A stretch of 64,000 nucleotides of DNA from Dyadobacter endophyticus (GTDB taxonomy: Bacteria; Bacteroidota; Bacteroidia; Cytophagales; Spirosomataceae). Location of the stretch: NCBI RefSeq assembly GCF_014641595.1, contig NZ_BMIA01000003.1, positions 372,001 to 436,000 of the forward strand. The letters run 5' to 3'. Within the stretch, counting starts at the first letter, position 1. Every line of letters starts with the position of its first letter. This document shows positions 10,001 through 18,051 of the stretch, one piece after another. Below the pieces are notes generated by a model. The model was not told the DNA's origin. It was given only the letters and a program-made list of their open reading frames with translations, and made no database searches. Made by a program: the position numbers and the translations under genes.

Positions 10001-10058
10001 CAACTTCGTATATCCGCAAGCCAAATCGTTCCTGGGCGGTATCCAGGTTTCATTCTGA
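7032..10058 (+). CDS. SusC/RagA-family TonB-linked outer membrane transporter
   Basis: This 1008-residue protein is a complete SusC transporter. The ATG at 7032 is chosen over an upstream TTG (6981) because a standard signal peptide starts there (MKKKIRDLFLLS to LLAQ). A carboxypeptidase-like domain follows (residues about 28-105, VKGKVTDDKGEMIPGASV), then the TonB-box-like EEVVVVGYGTQ. The plug domain carries the SusC signatures SVRIRGTNSINGSSEPLYVV and VEVLKDASASAIYGARAANG, and the remainder is the 22-strand barrel ending IQVSF. It is the first gene of the 7.0-24.3 kb locus, paired with the SusD at 10098. The divergent LacI-type regulator suggests sugar-dependent control. Confidence 0.96.
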   Translation: MKKKIRDLFLLSILCLGITQSLLAQNVTVKGKVTDDKGEMIPGASVTVKGSQQGTLTDAEGVYSLDVAGNATLVFSFLGYLKEEVAVSNRSTIDVSLKTDTKALEEVVVVGYGTQRKIETTGSIASVKAADLVQTPVANVAQGLQSRIAGVQINQNTGSPGGNVSVRIRGTNSINGSSEPLYVVDGIQISNGGGINDVSPLSTINPNDIESVEVLKDASASAIYGARAANGVILITTKRGKSGATRVTYDGYYGSQKVNKMLKVLNAAEFGQLENEVFKDNYYANPASLGEGVDWQKVIFRKAPIQNHQLSINGGSEKTQLALSLNYFDQDGTMRGSAFTRYSFRLNLDHQINKNIKIGTSILGSQSVADGIQTGSTDIGNAGVVTATVLGAAVGAPPTLQPYRPDGTIFPFGEQGNGRYREVTNPLSFIEVLNKRSIKRVLANLYGEVKLFKGLTYRASFNLDQKGELYNYYSPRSIVNKSDLTDASGSASKGNYNNLALLHESILTYSTNFGKNHSFKATAVFGTQGEQYNENVMSAQGFPNDATQNEAMQLALTRTVGSFRSSQRLDSYMGRVNYGFKDKLFVDVTARIDGSSKFGANLKYGIFPAISAAYRLIEEPFMKDLTWLSDFKLRGSFGLTGNAGGLDPYQSLATVAANGSNYMLNHLYATGIDPSRIANKDLRWEQSVQTNFGVDVSLLNNRISLIADVYYKKTEDLLFEKTLPMSSGYTKINGNFAGLQNKGLELAVNARILDGPLKWDVSANTTINRNKVTTLDGGVTSERFINTYSLLKVGEPLGIFKTYVFDGINQTGEAILPGYDGRLGGQKVKDMNGDGKIDANDQVITGNPNPKFIYGFSTNLSYKGFDLAAFLSGSQGNDIYNASRLSFENPLGQRNLLEGVVNRWSPTNPNNQYASAFQAGRLPISDYVMEDGSYLRCKNITLGYKLPAFKGVQSIRVYVSANNLFTITNYSGFDPEVNTFAGSNTQIGVDNFVYPQAKSFLGGIQVSF

Positions 10059-10097
10059 TTATTCCGAATCCTTTTGCCGAACAAAGGCTAAAACGAC

Positions 10098-11591
10098 ATG
10101 AAAAAGCTACTAAAAATTACCACATATCTGGGCATGGCCGGGACCGCGCTTATCGCCCCTTCCTGCAAGCTTGACGAAACGGTTTACTCGTCGATCTACA
10201 CAGAAAATTTTTATAAAACCGCCGCCGACGCCGAGAAAGCATTGATTTCCGTGTATGGCGCGCTGGGAAGTCTGGGCGGCGGGCCCGCGTTGACGCTCAT
10301 TGCCGATTTCAGCGATGATCAGACATACCCCCGCGGCGTGGTAGGCCGTAATACGCTGACCCAGTTTACCTACGATCCCAATTATACGACGCAGAAAAGC
10401 AACTCGCGGGTGAACGAATCGCCGCAGCAGATCTGGCAGTCGTGTTATGCCGGTATCGAAAAAGCCAACTGGGTCATTGCCAAGGTGCCGGACGCCACTA
10501 TGGACGAAGCGCGCAAAAAGCAGATCATCGGCGAGGCCTATTTCCTGCGGGCGTTCTACCATTGGTTTTTGAGTAAAAACTTTGGGGATATACCGGTCAA
10601 AATCACGCCGAGCTATTCGGAAGCGGATGCCCTGACGGCGAAAAGCTCCAAAGCGGGTGTTTACAAGCAAATTTACGCCGACCTCGACCAGGCTTTGAAT
10701 GCGGGACTACTTTCCTACCCCACTGTGGAGAAAGGCCGCGTGGCGAAAGAAGTCGTTAATGCATTGTATGCCAAAGCTGCTTTGTACAACGAGGATTGGG
10801 CCAAAGCGTTGGAACAGGCCAAAGTTGTGATCAACTCGGGCAAATATGTACTCCTGGACGATGTGCGCGATGTGTACAAATATGATAAAGAGGATGCCGC
10901 GCGCATTGAAAACATGTGGGCATTCGAGGTAGATCCTGTTTCTCCCGGCCTTGGTCACCAGCTCACGGGCCTCTGCGGCCCTCCGGGAAGCGCCGGGCCC
11001 GAATATGCCCGCACTTCCTATGGTTCGATGTTCGCCTACCAGGCATTTTTCGACTCCTTCGACCCTACCGATAAGCGCCGCACCTTGCTGGACACCAATT
11101 ACACCGACAAATCCGGCAAAGTGGTCCCGCAGAAAAGCATTACGCCCATTACCACGAAAGGCGTGCTGATCAAGAAATACCAGGATCCCATTTCGACCGT
11201 AGGCATGATCCCGAACATCCCGATCTTCCGCCTGCCCGATGTGTACCTCATCGCCGCCGAAGCGGAAGCTCGCCTGAATGGCGCCACGACCGCGGCTTAC
11301 GATTTCATCAATCCGGTGAGAAAGCGCGCCGGCCTGGCCAATCTAAAAACCGGCCTGACCAAGGACGCATTCATCGAGGCCGTTTTACAGGAACGTGGAT
11401 GGGAGTTTTTCGCGGAAGGCGATCGGTGGTATGATCTCACCCGCACCGGCAAATTCCTGACCGTGATCCCGAAAGCGGTCAACGATGTGTATCCGACCCG
11501 GAACGTTACGGCCAAAAACAAATATTTCCCGATCCCCCTCGACGAGATCAATGCCAACCCGAAACTGGAACAGAACCCTGATTGGAAATAG
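10098..11591 (+). CDS. SusD/RagB-family nutrient-binding outer membrane lipoprotein
   Basis: This 497-residue protein is the partner of the preceding SusC, 39 bases downstream of it. The signal peptide ends in a lipobox-like APSC (Cys about residue 23). The SusD family blocks are clear: KQIIGEAYFLRAFYHWFLSK near residue 150, RLPDVYLIAAEAEARL near 375, FINPVRKRAGLANL, VLQERGWEFFAEGDRWYDLT near 430, and a terminal NPKLEQNPDWK. It is predicted to be anchored on the cell surface and to present a glycan or glycoside to SusC. Confidence 0.95.
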   Translation: MKKLLKITTYLGMAGTALIAPSCKLDETVYSSIYTENFYKTAADAEKALISVYGALGSLGGGPALTLIADFSDDQTYPRGVVGRNTLTQFTYDPNYTTQKSNSRVNESPQQIWQSCYAGIEKANWVIAKVPDATMDEARKKQIIGEAYFLRAFYHWFLSKNFGDIPVKITPSYSEADALTAKSSKAGVYKQIYADLDQALNAGLLSYPTVEKGRVAKEVVNALYAKAALYNEDWAKALEQAKVVINSGKYVLLDDVRDVYKYDKEDAARIENMWAFEVDPVSPGLGHQLTGLCGPPGSAGPEYARTSYGSMFAYQAFFDSFDPTDKRRTLLDTNYTDKSGKVVPQKSITPITTKGVLIKKYQDPISTVGMIPNIPIFRLPDVYLIAAEAEARLNGATTAAYDFINPVRKRAGLANLKTGLTKDAFIEAVLQERGWEFFAEGDRWYDLTRTGKFLTVIPKAVNDVYPTRNVTAKNKYFPIPLDEINANPKLEQNPDWK

Positions 11592-11603
11592 GTTATTGAA
11601 ATA

Positions 11604-12554
11604 ATGATGCTGATCGCCCAAGTACTACTCTTCCTGGCAATGCTTACATCCGTTCCTTTTCCCGACAGGCAAAAGGAGCGGGTCAGGGAGTTCACGGTCA
11701 CCGAGAACGACACATTAACCTACACCCTGAAACTTGCGCTCGACGATAAGGGACAGCCGCAGTACTTTTTCAGGAACATCTTCACACCGGTTTGCTATAC
11801 CAACGAATGCAAACCGGTGTATATCAATTTCTATTGGGACCTGCTGGGCAATTACGAACGCTATGACCTTCCCGAGGGCAAAGTGCTCACCAAAGTCGAT
11901 CACGACGAATTCAAGGAGGCGGATTACCAAAAGTTACAGGATATTCTTGCTCAAACGAACTCCATTTTCGCGGACCTGAAAATGGAAGACCTGATCTCCA
12001 AAGGCACGGATAATCTGACCGACTCCGTCGACGCGAAAGCTGGCGCGACTTTAAAAACCATTAAAAACCAGGTGATCGACGGCGCGGTCTATACCTGTTA
12101 CACCCTTTGGCATATCGCGTATGGTAAGGCGGTTCCTGAAATGCGGAAGGTCATCGAAACCTATTCCAACGACGCATTGCTGCACCGGTTTCTGGAAAGC
12201 AAAAATCACCATTACCAGTATTGGGCAATGGCTAAGGTCATGGATGCAAGCGGATCTGTGAAAAGGCCTTTTGAAAAAGACATCGAGGCGATCATCGCCG
12301 GCAAGAACGGCTTCATTGCCAAATATGCGTTGCAGCATGTAGGAACCGACTTTTTCAAAACGGAACAAAGGCAAAACTGGCTTTGGGAAACCTATCAGAA
12401 AACGGGTTATGCCACGCAAATAGCCATACTGAAAAGACTTAATACCGACACCATCTCAATCTCGAAGCCCCTGGCAGCAAACCTGCAAACCAGCTTATCT
12501 AATGCCAATGAAGAACAAACGCTACTAATTCAAAAAATCCTGCAAAAACAATGA
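11604..12554 (+). CDS. Secreted protein of unknown family with an FMN-attachment-like motif
   Basis: I do not recognise this 316-residue protein as a named family. It begins with a short signal peptide (LIAQVLLFLAMLTSVPFP) with alternative ATG starts at 11604 and 11607. Residues 143-152 read DAKAGATLKT, which resembles the D-x-x-(S/T/A)-G-A-T motif where ApbE attaches FMN to Thr in NqrC/RnfG-type FMN-binding domains; Thr149 would be the acceptor. Two Cys (about 64 and 69) lie in CYTNEC. The C-terminal half is helical and resembles HEAT-like repeats. Its stop overlaps the next start by four bases (ATGA), and apbE lies two genes on, so a flavoprotein role is a reasonable but unproven inference. 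Confidence 0.7.
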   Translation: MMLIAQVLLFLAMLTSVPFPDRQKERVREFTVTENDTLTYTLKLALDDKGQPQYFFRNIFTPVCYTNECKPVYINFYWDLLGNYERYDLPEGKVLTKVDHDEFKEADYQKLQDILAQTNSIFADLKMEDLISKGTDNLTDSVDAKAGATLKTIKNQVIDGAVYTCYTLWHIAYGKAVPEMRKVIETYSNDALLHRFLESKNHHYQYWAMAKVMDASGSVKRPFEKDIEAIIAGKNGFIAKYALQHVGTDFFKTEQRQNWLWETYQKTGYATQIAILKRLNTDTISISKPLAANLQTSLSNANEEQTLLIQKILQKQ

Positions 12555-14425
12555 ATATCTCCCATAACCCAAGGCTTATGCCTTGGGATCCAGACGCCCC
12601 AGGCACCCGGACCAACCCAAGGCTTAAACCTTGGGCTATGACACTCCTGCTAGCCTTGCTCGCCCTACCCGCCCTGGCGCAAAAACATATCCTCGTTGAA
12701 ACAGAATCCTTCGAGGACAAGGGCGGCTGGGTGATTGACCAGCAGTCTTTTGTGGTCATGAACTCGTCCTATATCATGGCCCACGGAATGGGACGACCGG
12801 TGAAGAATGCTGCTACCACTGCAAAATTCCCGAAAACCGGGAAGTATCATTTGTGGGTCCGTACCAAAGACTGGGCGCCATTTCCGAAGGGGCCCGGCAA
12901 GTTTCAGGTGCTGGTGGACGGCAAATCCGTGGGCCAAACTTTCGGCGAAAGCGGCTCCGATACCTGGAAATGGTACGACGGCGGTGTAATCGATATTCAA
13001 AATACCGATACAAAACTGGCATTGAAAGACCTTACCGGCTTCAACGGCCGCTGCGATGCATTGCTTTTTACGGACGATTTGAAATTTACCCCGCCGAACG
13101 ACCTCGAAGCATTGACGGCATTCCGCAGAAAGCTACTGAATCTAACCGACAAGCCGCAGGAGGCCGGTCGCTACGACCTCGTGGTAGTAGGTGGCGGCAT
13201 TGCCGGAACGTGCGCGGCCATTTCTGCCGCGCGAATGGGCCTTACCGTAGCATTGATCCAGGACCGCCCCGTGCTTGGTGGCAACAACAGCTCCGAAGTA
13301 CGTGTGCATTTGATGGGCGATGTGGATAAAAACCATTACCCTAAGCTCGGCCGCATTGTCCGCGAAATGGATAATGGCGACCCGGGGAACGGCAACCCCG
13401 ACGCCAAGGAGTATGGCGATGCACGTAAAATCTCGATCGTAAAAGCGGAAAAGAACCTGTCGCTATTCCTGAATACCCACGTTTTCAAAGTTGAAAAAGA
13501 GCATGACATTATTACGGCGGTAGTAGGCCGCGACATTGCTACCAACCAGGAACGCCGCTTTTCCGGCTCGTTCTTTTCCGATTGCACCGGCGACGGCACG
13601 GTGGGCTTCCTGGCAGGCGCCGAGTTCCGTATGGGGCGTGAAAGTAAGGATGAAACCGGCGAATCCCTCGCGGCAGACAAAAGCGATGGTTTCACATTGG
13701 GTACTTCCAATTTATGGGCTTCCGTGGATCGCGATACCGTTTCATCGTTCCCCGAAACACCCTGGGCCATGCAGTTTTCCGACGAGTATCACATCGATGA
13801 ACCGAAGTCGGACTGGCAATGGGAAACCGGGTTCGGAAACTTCAACACCATTACCCAGGCCGAACAAATCCGCGACCATAACCTGCGCGCCATTTACGGT
13901 AACTGGTCGTATTTAAAGAAAAACAAAGCTGCTAAATACGGTAAAAAGGACCTCGCCTGGGTGGCCTACATCGGTGGCAAACGCGAGTCGCGCAGGATCA
14001 TCGGCGACTATGTTTTGAATCAAATGGATATCCAGGAGGGTAAATTTTACCCCGATGGCTCAGTCACGGCTACCTGGACGATCGACCTGCATTTCCCCGA
14101 TGCCAAAAACAGCAAGTATTTCGAAGGACAGGAGTTTTTCGCGGGAACCAAGCACATCAAAGTGGCGCCCTATACGATTCCATACCGCTGTCTTTATTCC
14201 AAAAACATCCAAAATCTGTTTATGGCCGGTCGGAATATCAGCACTACGCACGTAGCGTTCGGGAGTACCCGCGTCATGCGTACGTGCGGGATGATGGGCG
14301 AGGTCGTAGGATTCGCTTCGTACATCGCGGCCAAATACAAAACCACCCCGCGGGGAGTTTACAAAGACCATCTGCCTGAACTGACAGGCATCCTGAAAGG
14401 CGAAACGTTGGCCCCTCAACCCTGA
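12551..14425 (+). CDS. Secreted FAD-dependent oxidoreductase with N-terminal carbohydrate-binding-like domain
   Basis: This is a 624-residue protein if started at ATG 12551 (overlapping the previous stop), or 595 residues from ATG 12638. The second start directly begins a signal peptide (MTLLLALLALPALAQ), while the first 29 residues are encoded by two palindromic repeats. Residues about 45-180 resemble a galactose-binding-like beta-sandwich. From about 208 the protein is an FAD_oxidored-type flavoprotein, with the dinucleotide motif VVVGGGIAGTCAA (about 211-223) and the family block QDRPVLGGNNSSEVR (about 237-251). The C-terminal flavin-contact region is FMAGRNISTTHVAFGSTR. The substrate is unknown. 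A cytoplasmic paralogue lies at 22054. The protein probably works in the periplasm on the imported glycan. Confidence 0.88.
   Translation: MNISHNPRLMPWDPDAPGTRTNPRLKPWAMTLLLALLALPALAQKHILVETESFEDKGGWVIDQQSFVVMNSSYIMAHGMGRPVKNAATTAKFPKTGKYHLWVRTKDWAPFPKGPGKFQVLVDGKSVGQTFGESGSDTWKWYDGGVIDIQNTDTKLALKDLTGFNGRCDALLFTDDLKFTPPNDLEALTAFRRKLLNLTDKPQEAGRYDLVVVGGGIAGTCAAISAARMGLTVALIQDRPVLGGNNSSEVRVHLMGDVDKNHYPKLGRIVREMDNGDPGNGNPDAKEYGDARKISIVKAEKNLSLFLNTHVFKVEKEHDIITAVVGRDIATNQERRFSGSFFSDCTGDGTVGFLAGAEFRMGRESKDETGESLAADKSDGFTLGTSNLWASVDRDTVSSFPETPWAMQFSDEYHIDEPKSDWQWETGFGNFNTITQAEQIRDHNLRAIYGNWSYLKKNKAAKYGKKDLAWVAYIGGKRESRRIIGDYVLNQMDIQEGKFYPDGSVTATWTIDLHFPDAKNSKYFEGQEFFAGTKHIKVAPYTIPYRCLYSKNIQNLFMAGRNISTTHVAFGSTRVMRTCGMMGEVVGFASYIAAKYKTTPRGVYKDHLPELTGILKGETLAPQP
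12568..12635. repeat. Two palindromic REP-like repeats inside the start of the FAD oxidoreductase gene
   Basis: Two 20-base near-palindromes, at 12568-12587 and 12616-12635, share arms CCCAAGG / CCTTGGG around TA-rich centres. In frame they encode the repeated peptides NPRLMPW and NPRLKPW. They sit between the upstream start codon and the signal peptide, so they either extend the protein N-terminus or lie in the leader. Confidence 0.8.
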
Positions 14426-14431
14426 TTTTTA

Positions 14432-15442
14432 TTGAAATACGCTGTGATCCATATTGCCGGAGTAATATCCGCCCTCATCTCGATGATGCTGCCGTTGGCG
14501 ACAATGGCAGCCATCGATGAGGGTATGATTTCAATCGACGGCGAGGCGCAGGGTACTACCTATCATATCCGTTATTTCGATCCGCAGAACCGCAATTTCA
14601 AGCATGCCATCGACTCCATCCTGACCGATTTCGACAAATGCCTGTCGCTATACCGGCCCGATTCCGAACTGTCGGATTTCAATGCAAATGCGAAACATTC
14701 GTTCCGGTCTCCGTGGTTTCATGAGGTTTTGGTTAAGTCAAAAGAAATCCACGCCGCTACGGGCGGGGCATTTGATCCCACCGTTATGCCGCTTTCGGAG
14801 GCTTATGGTTTTGGAAATAAAAAGAATGTCGACCCGGAAAACGTGAACGTCGACTCGTTGCTGCAAAACATTGGTTTTAAGCACATTAAATTCAATAACA
14901 AACAAATAGAAAGCCGTCCTGGTGTAAAACTGGATTTCAATGGCATCGCGCAGGGCTATTCGGTGGATATACTGGGAGAATTTCTAAAAAGCCGCAATAT
15001 CGACCGTTTTATGGTTGAAATCGGCGGGGAAGTGCTCTGCTCGGGCACCAAAAACGGTAATGTGCCCTGGGTGACGGGCATCGAAAATCCTCTAAAACCT
15101 GCCGCATTGGCGGCTACCGTAAAGCTTACCGACCGCGCCATGACCACCGCGGGCAATTACCATAACCACATCACCCGCAACGGAATCACTTACAACCACA
15201 TTATCGACCCGCGCACCGGATCGATGGAGCAGACCCCGCTGTTGAGCGTGACGGTGTTTGCGAAAGATGCCATCACTGCCGACGGCTACGATACCGCATT
15301 CTTCGTGATGGGCCTCGTAGCGACCAAAACCTTTTTAAAAAACCGGAAAGATATCGATGTGTACATGCTTTACACCAATGAAGAAGGGCACTTAATGTCC
15401 TTCGCCACTGACGGTATCAGAGACCTTATCCAGGAAAAATGA
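14432..15442 (+). CDS. apbE: ApbE-family FAD:protein FMN transferase
   Basis: This 336-residue enzyme transfers FMN from FAD onto a Thr or Ser of extracytoplasmic flavoproteins. It has an N-terminal export or membrane segment (residues 1-27). The characteristic ApbE blocks follow: GTTYHIRYF, SLYRPDSELSDFN, GAFDPTVMPL, LDFNGIAQGYSVD, VEIGGEVLCSG, MTTAGNY, YNHIIDPRTG and the metal/FAD-site run DAITADGYDTAFFVMG. No catalytic block appears to be missing. The start is TTG at 14432, with a GTG at 14444 as alternative; no clear ribosome-binding site decides between them. It overlaps the next gene by four bases (ATGA). A candidate acceptor protein lies two genes upstream. Confidence 0.93.
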   Translation: MKYAVIHIAGVISALISMMLPLATMAAIDEGMISIDGEAQGTTYHIRYFDPQNRNFKHAIDSILTDFDKCLSLYRPDSELSDFNANAKHSFRSPWFHEVLVKSKEIHAATGGAFDPTVMPLSEAYGFGNKKNVDPENVNVDSLLQNIGFKHIKFNNKQIESRPGVKLDFNGIAQGYSVDILGEFLKSRNIDRFMVEIGGEVLCSGTKNGNVPWVTGIENPLKPAALAATVKLTDRAMTTAGNYHNHITRNGITYNHIIDPRTGSMEQTPLLSVTVFAKDAITADGYDTAFFVMGLVATKTFLKNRKDIDVYMLYTNEEGHLMSFATDGIRDLIQEK

Positions 15443-18015
15443 AACGAATAACCCTGTTACTACCCATTTTACTCAGCGTTTTAAACGTTTTGCAGGCCCC
15501 GGCCCAACGCACGTCCGTAAAGGCATTGTCCAACCATTCGATCCGCGTTCAGTGGCGGGAGACGGACGGTGCATTGAAGATCGAAGCGATTGCTGTCAAT
15601 AAAAAAGGCCAATGGACGAAACTGGCAGCGCCTTCAGGCGAGTACACGTTGCTTTATTCCGAAACCAAACCTTCGACCGAATCAGCCGAAACCTTTGAAA
15701 AGATCACCGGAGGCAAATTCCCCGAGGAAGCATACCATTACCAGCAAACCCAGTGGAAAGAAAGCACTACCGCCGTGGCGCTGAACACCGTCGGGCGAGC
15801 CATTCACTTTTTCCCGCAAACAGGCGCAGCAAAGGATAACGGATTGGAATTCAAATCGGAAACCGATGTGGCGGGTATCACTGCGCATTGGAGGATCGAC
15901 CCTCGTTTCCCCAGCGACGTACTGGTAACGATGACTTTGAATGCGAAGAAAAAAGGCTACTTCTCGCTGGCTACGCCCACCCTGGCCGCATTGCCTGTCG
16001 ACCAAATGAGCTGGGCGTCGGTGCCGGGCTATTTTCAGGGAAATTTTATACAAAAGAACTTTGTACTGGCCTACGCTTACGGCCATGGTATCCCCGACCG
16101 CCCGGTCGTGTACCGCGAGCGTTGCGCTTCAACGCTAAGCCCGCTGGTGAGCAGCAAAGACGGCATTACGCTGTCGGTCGTGCCGGAACCCGGCCTCGCG
16201 CGTGACCCGTGGGCGAAAGACCGGATCACGCAGACTGACTGGCATCTCGGCCTTTCCCACATGAACCGCAAGGCACAGCTTTCGCCGACGCTGTATTATC
16301 CTGTTTTGGGGGAAGAAAAGTCTGAAATGGAGGCCGGGCAATCGGTTTCTTACACGTTCCGGTACAGCCTTATCGCGGGCGACTGGTTCCAGGCCACTAA
16401 GCACGCGGCCGTCGATATTTACAAGTTCCGTGAGACCCTGGCACTCCGGCAAAGCAAGCAGGCGCTTACGGACCGGATCGAGAAAATGCACCATTACCTC
16501 ATCGATCCCAAGACTTCGCTCTGGAATATCGAGGAGTTCAAAGGCAAGCAGATAGGCGCACAGTCGTACCTCGGCGGCGTGGTGGGTTCGGACAAGGATG
16601 CGATGAAAAACTCAGATTACGGCGCGATGTGGATGCTGGCCAATGCGACCAGGGACCCCGAACTGATCCAGAAAGTCCTTCCGCCGGCTCAGAACTTCAA
16701 GCTCGTTCAGCAGCAAACCGCCAAAGGTTTCTTCGAGGGAGCTGTCGAAGGCCAGTACTATTTAGCTAAAAAGAAGAAGTTCGTTGAAGAATGGGGCGAG
16801 GTGGTCGAGCCTATTGCATTGACTTACTATGTGATGCTCGATGTAGGCAATATGCTGCTTTTCGAACCGGACAATGCGGAGCTGAAAGAGCGTTTGACGC
16901 TAGGCGCCGAAAAACTGCTCAGCTGGCAGCGCGAAGACGGCAGCTTTGCCGTGGCCTACGACCGAAAGACCGAGCAGGAGACCTTCAAGGATATTCAGGA
17001 TGTGAGGCCAACGTTTTACGGGCTGATCGTCGCTCACCGCATTTTGAAAGACGAAAAGTACCTGAAAGCCGCTGAAAAGGGGGCCGAATGGTTTCTTAAA
17101 AATGCCGTCGAAACCGGTGCCTTCCTGGGCGTCTGCGGGGACGCGCGCTATGCCCCCGACTTTGCTACCGGCCAGTCGGCACAGGCACTGCTGGATTTGT
17201 TTGATTTAACCCAAAACAAAAAATACCAGGATGCAGCCATTACCTGCGCGAAAATTTACACCTCATCCATTTACACGCACCCGATTGCCGACCATAAACC
17301 CAAGACTGTAAACGGAACCGTCCGGGAGGATTGGGAGATCAGTCAAACGGGCCTCAGCTTCGAACATGGCGGCATTTTCGGTTCTGCTACCCGCCTCGGG
17401 CCTATTCAGCTGGCCAGTCACGCGGGATTGTTCATCCGCATTTATCAGCTCACCGGCGAGCAGCTTTTCGCCGATATGGCCCGTGCGGCGGCCATTGGCC
17501 GGGATGCATTTGTGGACAGTAAAACCAGCGTGGCCTCCTACTACTGGAACGCCATGAACCGCGGCGCCGGCCCCTATCCGCACCACGCCTGGTGGCAGGT
17601 GGGCTGGATCACCGATTACCTGCTTTCCGAAGCTGCATTACGCTCGAATGGCAAGGTTACATTCCCACGAGGTTTTGTGACACCCAAGGTAGGGCCGCAC
17701 CAGACCTACGGCTTTGCGCCGGGCGATGTTTTCGGGGATAAGGCGAGCCTGGTTATTCAAGAAGGCTTCATAACCGCCGACAGCCCATCCATCGACCCTA
17801 TTATTTCAAAATCAACTACTCAAAACATTTATTACGTGACGCTCCTCAACAACAGCCCGCAGCCGACGGCTTTCAACCTGAAAATCGACCATGGCAAAGT
17901 GTCTGAAAGTCACGCGGCCGCAAGCACGAAATGGGCCGAGACAAACCAGAAAGCGGCCATTAACAATATCAAACTCCCCGCCTTCGGAAGCAGAACCCTT
18001 CAACTCAACTATTAA
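15439..18015 (+). CDS. Secreted six-hairpin (alpha/alpha) glycosidase-like protein
   Basis: This 858-residue protein has a signal peptide (MKRITLLLPILLSVLNVLQA to PAQ). Residues about 25-310 look like a beta-sandwich domain. From about 330 to 720 the sequence is a series of helices with aromatic motifs typical of the six-hairpin glycosidase superfamily: DYGAMWMLANATRDPE, WGEVVEPIALTYY, WQREDGSFAVAYD, GQSAQALLDLFDLT and PYPHHAWWQVGW. A C-terminal beta domain completes it. Members hydrolyse, or by lyase chemistry cleave, uronic-acid or rhamnose-containing glycans, but I cannot assign a family number or name catalytic acids. It overlaps apbE by four bases, so it is translationally coupled to the operon. 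Confidence 0.75.
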   Translation: MKRITLLLPILLSVLNVLQAPAQRTSVKALSNHSIRVQWRETDGALKIEAIAVNKKGQWTKLAAPSGEYTLLYSETKPSTESAETFEKITGGKFPEEAYHYQQTQWKESTTAVALNTVGRAIHFFPQTGAAKDNGLEFKSETDVAGITAHWRIDPRFPSDVLVTMTLNAKKKGYFSLATPTLAALPVDQMSWASVPGYFQGNFIQKNFVLAYAYGHGIPDRPVVYRERCASTLSPLVSSKDGITLSVVPEPGLARDPWAKDRITQTDWHLGLSHMNRKAQLSPTLYYPVLGEEKSEMEAGQSVSYTFRYSLIAGDWFQATKHAAVDIYKFRETLALRQSKQALTDRIEKMHHYLIDPKTSLWNIEEFKGKQIGAQSYLGGVVGSDKDAMKNSDYGAMWMLANATRDPELIQKVLPPAQNFKLVQQQTAKGFFEGAVEGQYYLAKKKKFVEEWGEVVEPIALTYYVMLDVGNMLLFEPDNAELKERLTLGAEKLLSWQREDGSFAVAYDRKTEQETFKDIQDVRPTFYGLIVAHRILKDEKYLKAAEKGAEWFLKNAVETGAFLGVCGDARYAPDFATGQSAQALLDLFDLTQNKKYQDAAITCAKIYTSSIYTHPIADHKPKTVNGTVREDWEISQTGLSFEHGGIFGSATRLGPIQLASHAGLFIRIYQLTGEQLFADMARAAAIGRDAFVDSKTSVASYYWNAMNRGAGPYPHHAWWQVGWITDYLLSEAALRSNGKVTFPRGFVTPKVGPHQTYGFAPGDVFGDKASLVIQEGFITADSPSIDPIISKSTTQNIYYVTLLNNSPQPTAFNLKIDHGKVSESHAAASTKWAETNQKAAINNIKLPAFGSRTLQLNY

Positions 18016-18020
18016 CAAAG

Positions 18021-18050
18021 CCGACAGCCGACCGCTGAAAGCCGACAGCC
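18021..18050. repeat. GC-rich intergenic repeat (GCCGACAGCC family)
   Basis: Two GCCGACAGCC units lie in the 36-base gap before the symporter gene (18020-18029 and 18041-18050). GAAAGCCGACAGCC (18037-18050) recurs exactly at 25683-25696, and a related GACCGCC/GACCACC sequence occurs at 32245-32308. It looks like a small dispersed intergenic element. Confidence 0.6.
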
Positions 18051-18051
18051 T

